A stretch of 11,612 nucleotides of DNA from Flavobacteriales bacterium (GTDB taxonomy: Bacteria; Bacteroidota; Bacteroidia; Flavobacteriales; Crocinitomicaceae): NCBI GenBank assembly GCA_947375085.1, contig CANCEQ010000090.1, forward strand, positions 1 through 11,612, given 5' to 3'. This document shows positions 6,609-11,612 of the stretch, piece by piece; the first letter of the stretch is position 1, and each line of letters opens with the position of its first letter. The translations under genes and the position numbers were made by a program. The notes beneath the pieces are model-generated. The model was not told where the DNA came from, searched no databases, and worked only from the letters and a program-made list of their open reading frames with translations.

Positions 6609-8489
6609 ATGAGAATTTTAATCGCGTTAACTTGTTTGTTTTTTAGCTTAAATCTACTAGCTCAAAATTCAGAGGATTTCATTCCGAGAGATGCTGTCAC
6701 GGTATTTAGTATCAACAATATAACGTTGTTACAGAAAATTTCAATGGACGATTTAGTTCAGTATGAATTTATGGAAGAAGTTCAATCGGAATTATTTGAT
6801 GGTTCAACTTCTGGTAAAACATTGAAAGATGCAGGGATTGATTTCAATCAAAAACTAAATGTTTTTTACGGAAGAGGTGATGACCACGAAGTGTCAGGTT
6901 TTACTTTCGGTATTAAAGACAAAGCCCAATTATTCAAAGTTTTTGATGATTTTGATAAAGTTGAACAATCAGTTCAAGGTTTAGAGTTTTACACTTCACT
7001 ATCTAATCATTTGATTATTAAAGGGAATGTAGGAATATTAATGCGTGTTGAGCCATTAATGGAAAAGGTTTCAAATTATGCCGATTCAGTTTGGACTTCT
7101 AGAGGAAACATTTTACCGAATGATATTCAAGTAGATGATAGTGAGGTTTTGGATAATTCAGATGAAATTATGCAAGAAGAAGAATTTGACGCTGAGAAGG
7201 TAGATTCTTTGACGCAAACGAATCCTAAAGGTGCCGAAATTGCTTATCCCGTAGCTACAGAAGATCCAAACGAAAAAAATTACAATGAATTTAAAGACAG
7301 TGTTTTATTGATTTTTCAGCGTAAATACTTGAAAGAAATTTGTTATGATTTATTTATTAAAGGGAATAATTTAAAAAAGGCGGATTCTAATTTTTCGAAC
7401 CAATTAACACACAAGACGGAAGGGATTTTCTATATGGACAATTCAAGAAACTTGAAAAAAGCGCAGGGTATTTGGTACTTTCAATCGATGTTTCCAGGAC
7501 TTTATACAGAAGTAACAGAGTTGTATACAGGAAATGTAATCTTGGGTGATTTGGTTTTAAATAACAATTCGATTGAATTGAAATTGGAATCAAATTATGG
7601 AGAAGTTTTAGGTTCAATCTATAAGAAATTAAATGATTCTCGTTTTGATAGATCGGTTTTGAAATACATTCATGAGTCTAGTCCTGCACACTTCACGTAT
7701 AATGTAAACTTACGTGAAGCATACGAGCAAGCATATAAAATCATTGTTCCAATTTTAGAAAAACAGAAAGATGCTCGTGTTTCTTCATCTTTATTAACGT
7801 TGGAATTATTTAATGATTTCATCAATAAAGATGCTCTTTTTGGTACGTACAAAGGAAGTATGTTTGGTACGTTTAATGGAATCAAAAAGGTGAAAACTAA
7901 AAAAATTGAGTACTTATATGATGAAAAAACATTTGAATTTTCTGAAAAAGAAGTAATTGGAGAAGAAGATATGCCCTTGTTTACATTTGGTATTTCTACA
8001 GATAGAAGTGATATTCCAGATCATATTTTACAACATATCGGACGTTTAACTTCTCAATGTAAAAATTATGGGAACTATTGGAAATTTGATAATGCCATTT
8101 TGGAATCAATTCCGTTGTATATGATTAATAAAAATGGTTTATTCATTTTCACAAACGATGAAGATTTAGCATTGAATCATTCGGATGGTTATGGAAGTAA
8201 AGCAATTTCTGGTAAAGCTGCTCGTGAAATGAAACACGGTGGTTTTATGTATGCTCATATAGATTGGAGTAAAACAATCGAGCGTTTGCCAAGAGAAATG
8301 TTTACAACGCAACAAAATGAAATTTTAGATGCAATGAGAGAAAAAACAGGTGTGATGGAATTAAATTCTTCAAATACAGGTTTACAAAAAACTTCATTTG
8401 ACATCGTTTATAATTTCAGTGATAAAAACGGAAACCCAGGGAAATACATTTTAGATTTAGTAAATAGTATTTACGTATTAACGAAATAA
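6609..8489 (+). CDS. Exported DUF4836-like protein of unknown function
   Basis: A 626-residue exported protein. I place the start at the ATG at 6609 rather than the in-frame TTG at 6603, because MRILIALTCLFFSLNLLAQ is then a clean signal peptide with cleavage near Gln19. The mature N-terminus, FIPRDAVTVFSINNITLLQK (24-43), followed by GIDFNQKLNVFYG (76-88), resembles DUF4836-type Bacteroidota proteins, which open with an 'IP-x-x-A-x-x-V' strand. Also in keeping with that family are LYTGNVILGDLVLNNNSIEL (305-324) and AHFTYNVNL (360-368). A very acidic segment (about 173-205, DDSEVLDNSDEIMQEEEF) looks like a disordered insertion between two structured halves. No enzymatic motif, sorting domain or second membrane segment is visible. 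The next gene begins 13 bases after the stop, so the two are surely co-transcribed. Family assignment is by pattern memory and is moderate; function is unknown. Confidence 0.8.
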   Translation: MRILIALTCLFFSLNLLAQNSEDFIPRDAVTVFSINNITLLQKISMDDLVQYEFMEEVQSELFDGSTSGKTLKDAGIDFNQKLNVFYGRGDDHEVSGFTFGIKDKAQLFKVFDDFDKVEQSVQGLEFYTSLSNHLIIKGNVGILMRVEPLMEKVSNYADSVWTSRGNILPNDIQVDDSEVLDNSDEIMQEEEFDAEKVDSLTQTNPKGAEIAYPVATEDPNEKNYNEFKDSVLLIFQRKYLKEICYDLFIKGNNLKKADSNFSNQLTHKTEGIFYMDNSRNLKKAQGIWYFQSMFPGLYTEVTELYTGNVILGDLVLNNNSIELKLESNYGEVLGSIYKKLNDSRFDRSVLKYIHESSPAHFTYNVNLREAYEQAYKIIVPILEKQKDARVSSSLLTLELFNDFINKDALFGTYKGSMFGTFNGIKKVKTKKIEYLYDEKTFEFSEKEVIGEEDMPLFTFGISTDRSDIPDHILQHIGRLTSQCKNYGNYWKFDNAILESIPLYMINKNGLFIFTNDEDLALNHSDGYGSKAISGKAAREMKHGGFMYAHIDWSKTIERLPREMFTTQQNEILDAMREKTGVMELNSSNTGLQKTSFDIVYNFSDKNGNPGKYILDLVNSIYVLTK

Positions 8490-8491
8490 GT

Positions 8492-8497
8492 AGGAGG
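8492..8497 (+). promoter_or_regulatory. Perfect Shine-Dalgarno sequence before the third envelope gene
   Basis: AGGAGG lies 5 bases before the ATG at 8503, an ideal distance, in the 13-base gap after the preceding stop codon. Every other start in this window lacks such a site, as expected for Bacteroidota, whose ribosomes sequester the anti-Shine-Dalgarno. It supports the 8503 start. Confidence 0.8.
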
Positions 8498-8502
8498 GTA
8501 GA

Positions 8503-9831
8503 ATGTTTCGAAAAATTCTGTTTATTCTAATTTTAGCATCGTCTGTTGGTGGGTTTTTGTACCTAAAAAAATACATTAGTGGTCGACACGAGCAGCCTAC
8601 TTTTGTTGATCGTTTACCAAAAGCAGATTTTCTAGGACGATGTTATCTACTTGATCTTGCGAGAGAAACAAGTGGAATGCTTTTTTACAATAAAATTCCA
8701 TTTAGAGATTTTTTCACCCAAGAATTTTTATTAAGTCAAGGTAAAAATTACGGTTTGGATTTTCAAAAACCATTGTATTTTTTCGCAAATGAAAATGGAA
8801 ATTGGGGAGTGATGGTTGAAGTTGCTGATAGTAGTAAAATATATCCAGGGATTCAACGATTGAGTAAATTGTTAAGTCTAACCGATACAACCGTTTACGA
8901 ACAAAAAGCGTATCAATTAAAGAAAGAATCAGGTTATTTAACGTATGATAAAAACTGGTTGTTTTTATACAAAGGAACGCAATATACGAACGAATTAAAG
9001 CAAATTTTATTCGCTAAAAAAGGCGGAATTGCCCATTGTTGGAGGGATTTCTTAAAGGAAAAACAATTCAAAGAAGAGAAATTAGTGATTTATTCGAATT
9101 GGAAAAAATTAAAAAAACACGGAGTAGAAACCGCTTTATTTGCCCATAACAGTGACTCATCTAGCTTTAGTTTACTCTCTTATATCCGTAATAAGCGTCC
9201 TCTTGCTATTAAAATGAAAGAGGAAGGATTGGGTTGGAAATCAACTGATAAAACAAGTAAACAAATTGGAATTCACATTGACATTTCGGATTTAAGGAAA
9301 AATCCAAAAGATCCAATTTACCGTTATTTAGTTCAGATGGGGAAAAAAGTAAGTTTTCCAACTGCTGATTTTATCAATGCGTGGAACGGTGATTTGTGTT
9401 TCAGACAAGGTGGTTCAACAATTGTAAAAGAAACATTTGTTAAATCTGAAATGGATGAAGAATTCAATGTAGTAGAAGTGAAATCAACCAAAGATGTTTT
9501 AGTTCCAGGATTTTCTTTAATGTTTTCAGTAAACGAAAATGGCCCTTATTTTATCAATCGTTTGTTTCAGAAGGGAATTTTACGAAAAGAGAACGATAAG
9601 TTCAGGTTAATTACTTCACCACTTCTCACCATGTTAAAGAAAGATGGTTATTATTATTTCTATTCGGGAGCTTTTCCATCTAAAACAGAGGTAACTTCTG
9701 CCAATCACGGCGTTTGGACTGAAAGAGGAACAAAAGTAGGTTTTAGTTTAGATTCTTTGAGTTCACACGAAGTATTTGGAACGATTCATATTCCAGTAGA
9801 TCGCATTATTCGTCGAGGGAAGTTTTTTTAG
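8503..9831 (+). CDS. Membrane-anchored protein, possibly DUF4836/DUF3352-like, unknown function
   Basis: A 442-residue protein with one N-terminal membrane segment (about residues 5-22, MFRKILFILILASSVGGFLY) followed by a basic stretch and no obvious cleavage site. It is thus probably anchored in the inner membrane with its bulk in the periplasm. The start of the soluble part, DRLPKADFLGRCYLLDLARE (36-55), then YGLDFQKPLYFF (83-94), echoes the opening of the preceding gene's mature protein (IP-x-D-A ... GIDFNQKL-x-x-F). The two may therefore share a fold despite little overall identity. Later motifs are WNGDLCF (294-300) and VPGFSLMFSVNENGPYFI (333-351 region). No catalytic motif is apparent. 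It starts 13 bases after the preceding stop with a perfect Shine-Dalgarno, so it is in the same operon but has a different translation signal. Relationship to the neighbour is inference; function is unknown. Confidence 0.8.
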   Translation: MFRKILFILILASSVGGFLYLKKYISGRHEQPTFVDRLPKADFLGRCYLLDLARETSGMLFYNKIPFRDFFTQEFLLSQGKNYGLDFQKPLYFFANENGNWGVMVEVADSSKIYPGIQRLSKLLSLTDTTVYEQKAYQLKKESGYLTYDKNWLFLYKGTQYTNELKQILFAKKGGIAHCWRDFLKEKQFKEEKLVIYSNWKKLKKHGVETALFAHNSDSSSFSLLSYIRNKRPLAIKMKEEGLGWKSTDKTSKQIGIHIDISDLRKNPKDPIYRYLVQMGKKVSFPTADFINAWNGDLCFRQGGSTIVKETFVKSEMDEEFNVVEVKSTKDVLVPGFSLMFSVNENGPYFINRLFQKGILRKENDKFRLITSPLLTMLKKDGYYYFYSGAFPSKTEVTSANHGVWTERGTKVGFSLDSLSSHEVFGTIHIPVDRIIRRGKFF

Positions 9832-9891
9832 TCATAATTTACAATCACAACCAATTAAACAAATTCGATACCCTTCTTAACCTCCTTTTAA

Positions 9892-11612
9892 ATGTCAATT
9901 AAATCAAATTTTTATTTTAGTTTAAAATTTTTAGTACTATTTTGTATAAGTGTTTTTACTTCAGAACAATCTTTTGCCAAAGAATCCATTACAAATTATT
10001 TATATAATAATGGTTATTATTCAGCTTCCATACATTCGCTTAAGAAGGAATTAACTTTCACTAAATCTAATAGAAAAAGAGTTGATATTTATTATCAAAT
10101 TGCATCTTCTTATTACGGAATGTCATTTGTGGAAGACTATAAAAAATATGTGGATTCTGCTTATCAATTAATACATAAAGAGAAAGATTTTTCTTATTTG
10201 GATGAAGTGAAATATGGTATTTCTATGATACGATATTATAATTTTGAAGTGCAACCACTTAAATCATTGGAAATATATGCTTCTATTTACCCAAAGCTTC
10301 ATAAAAATGATCCCCTTAGAAACTCTATATTATGGATTAGTTTATATCAGAGTTATGCCACAACTAGAAGAAATGATGGATCAGATTATAAATTAATGAA
10401 TGCTTATTATGATTCAGCTTATGTTTTATTAAAAAAACATAAGTTATTGAATACTTTAGTTGAAGTCAATTATTGTAAATCTAGAGGAAATATTAGTTTA
10501 GATAGATGCGGATCAGTAAAAGAGTCTATTTACTATAAAGAAGCAATTAAATATTATGAAAAAGGGTTATCCATTTTAAAAAAACAAAGAATTGACAATT
10601 ATCCTGTAAAAATTGGATTTTATTGTTTGGAGGGTTTAGCTAGTTATATGCATGGAGATTTAAGTACTTCAAAAGATTATTTTAATAAAGCTTATTTAGA
10701 TATTGAAAGAACAAATGATAGACATTACAACTTAAACGATTTAAAAAGTATCTATTTAAATGTATATAATTGGAGCACGTTTCCTATTTCTGTTTTGTAC
10801 CAAAAAGATAAAAATATTACGATAATTAAGGAACATTTAGAAAGATTAAAAAAAACAATAAAACAATATCATTCTTTTTCTATCCAAAATAAAGATATTG
10901 ATATTTCTATATTTACAGATATTTATGGGTATTCCCCATATAATTCAATGGTCTCGTGTTATTATTACCTCTATGAAAGCACCAAAAATAAAGCGTATAT
11001 AGATTCAGCATTCTATTATGGAGAAATGAATAAAACGCAATGGTCTCCATTAAAACTATCTATCCAAGAACTTAAAAAAAATGTTCAAAAGTCGATTTCT
11101 AAAGGAAATATTATCATTCAATATGGTGAGTTTGGATTTGTTCATTCGACATACTTGTATTCAATAGTCATTAGTAAAAAAGGTTCATTTTTTATTAATT
11201 TGGGAAAAGAAACTGAAATTAAAAACAATTATTTTGATTTAACTAAATGGGAATATAGCAAATTTTCGATTCAAAGTTTTAAATTATACAAGGATATTTT
11301 TCATCCGTTAGAACGTTATTTTCATCGCGCTCCAACTAAAATTATTGTAATTAAAACTTCATTTCTAGATAAAATAAGTTTAGAAAGCTTAATTATCGAT
11401 ACAACAAAAACAAGTAAACAAAAACCATTTTTGTTTTTTAAATATCCACTATATATTCAACCTTCTTTTAGATATTATAATGTAAAAAATAATTTTGAAC
11501 CAATTAAATATAGTTGTTTAATTCAGCCATCATATGACAAGACAAAAGCTCAAATTCGGTTTTCAGGTAAAATGTTCAAAGAATTTTTGCTTGATAATCA
11601 AATAGATATTGT
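9892..11612 (+). CDS. Exported TPR-CHAT domain protein (5' part, cut by window edge)
   Basis: An uninterrupted frame from ATG 9892 to the window end encodes 573 complete residues without a stop. Residues 8-29 form a signal peptide (hydrophobic LKFLVLFCISVF, cleavage likely after SFA). Residues about 30-380 are helical repeats of TPR type; the clearest are 217-230 (EAIKYYEKGLSILK) and 244-272 (LEGLASYMHGDLSTSKDYFNKA). From about 400 the pattern changes to a CHAT domain (Caspase HetF Associated with TPRs): GNIIIQYGEF, the strand YLYSIVISKKGSFFINLG (421-438), KLYKDIFHPLERYF (464-477), and IIVIKTSFLDKISLESLI (484-501). That last segment equals the usual 'pDG-L-x-x-LP-FEAL' strand in degenerate form. 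The caspase-like catalytic His and Cys of CHAT proteins would lie further on, outside the window, so activity cannot be judged. The protein is rich in Tyr, Lys and Ile. It begins 60 bases after the preceding gene with no clear promoter or ribosome site between. Confidence 0.8.
   Translation, partial: MSIKSNFYFSLKFLVLFCISVFTSEQSFAKESITNYLYNNGYYSASIHSLKKELTFTKSNRKRVDIYYQIASSYYGMSFVEDYKKYVDSAYQLIHKEKDFSYLDEVKYGISMIRYYNFEVQPLKSLEIYASIYPKLHKNDPLRNSILWISLYQSYATTRRNDGSDYKLMNAYYDSAYVLLKKHKLLNTLVEVNYCKSRGNISLDRCGSVKESIYYKEAIKYYEKGLSILKKQRIDNYPVKIGFYCLEGLASYMHGDLSTSKDYFNKAYLDIERTNDRHYNLNDLKSIYLNVYNWSTFPISVLYQKDKNITIIKEHLERLKKTIKQYHSFSIQNKDIDISIFTDIYGYSPYNSMVSCYYYLYESTKNKAYIDSAFYYGEMNKTQWSPLKLSIQELKKNVQKSISKGNIIIQYGEFGFVHSTYLYSIVISKKGSFFINLGKETEIKNNYFDLTKWEYSKFSIQSFKLYKDIFHPLERYFHRAPTKIIVIKTSFLDKISLESLIIDTTKTSKQKPFLFFKYPLYIQPSFRYYNVKNNFEPIKYSCLIQPSYDKTKAQIRFSGKMFKEFLLDNQIDI

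Noticed and set aside
7387..7885. Two short minus-strand open frames (7387-7617 and 7670-7885)
   Set aside because: Both are antisense to the continuous 626-residue exported protein and show no domain, signal peptide or promoter.
9892..11612. CHAT gene as part of a CRISPR type III-E (Craspase) system
   Set aside because: There is no repeat array and no cas gene in the window, and the protein carries an export signal, unlike cytosolic Craspase TPR-CHAT.

Overview
The window looks like a chromosomal segment from an AT-rich member of the Bacteroidota, most likely Flavobacteriales. The evidence is a protein with a type IX secretion (T9SS) C-terminal sorting domain, Bacteroidota-type TAnnTTTG promoter elements, an almost complete lack of Shine-Dalgarno sequences, and lineage-typical families (a Bacteroidota-style O-antigen ligase and DUF4836-like envelope proteins). 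No tRNA, rRNA, insertion sequence or CRISPR array is visible. No gene-free stretch exceeds 300 bases; the longest is the divergent promoter region at about 5675-5849.

Layout. (1) Bases 1-212 hold the 3' end of an unrecognised plus-strand gene, whose stop codon directly abuts the stop of the convergent block. (2) Bases 213-3864, minus strand, form a probable operon read rnpA -> S41 C-terminal processing peptidase -> O-antigen ligase family protein; rnpA and the peptidase gene overlap by 26 bases. (3) Bases 3896-5674, minus strand, hold a single secreted PA-domain/T9SS cargo gene with its own intrinsic terminator. The terminator T-tract also supplies the -33-like motif of the rnpA promoter. (4) Bases 5850-9831, plus strand, hold three consecutive envelope genes: a small lipoprotein, a large exported DUF4836-like protein, and a membrane-anchored protein with similar sequence features. 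(5) From 9892 to the window end, plus strand, lies the 5' part of a large exported TPR-CHAT protein, cut by the window edge before the CHAT catalytic residues.

How they work together. The minus-strand operon joins RNA processing (RNase P protein) with envelope proteolysis and surface glycan assembly, apparently a matter of co-transcription rather than one pathway. The plus-strand cluster is entirely made of proteins with export signals or membrane anchors and unknown function, and may form one envelope module. The points most worth a second look are the truncated exported TPR-CHAT gene, the uncharacterised three-gene envelope module, a perfect Shine-Dalgarno sequence before its third gene, and promoters so close to start codons that rnpA and the lipoprotein mRNA may be leaderless or nearly so.
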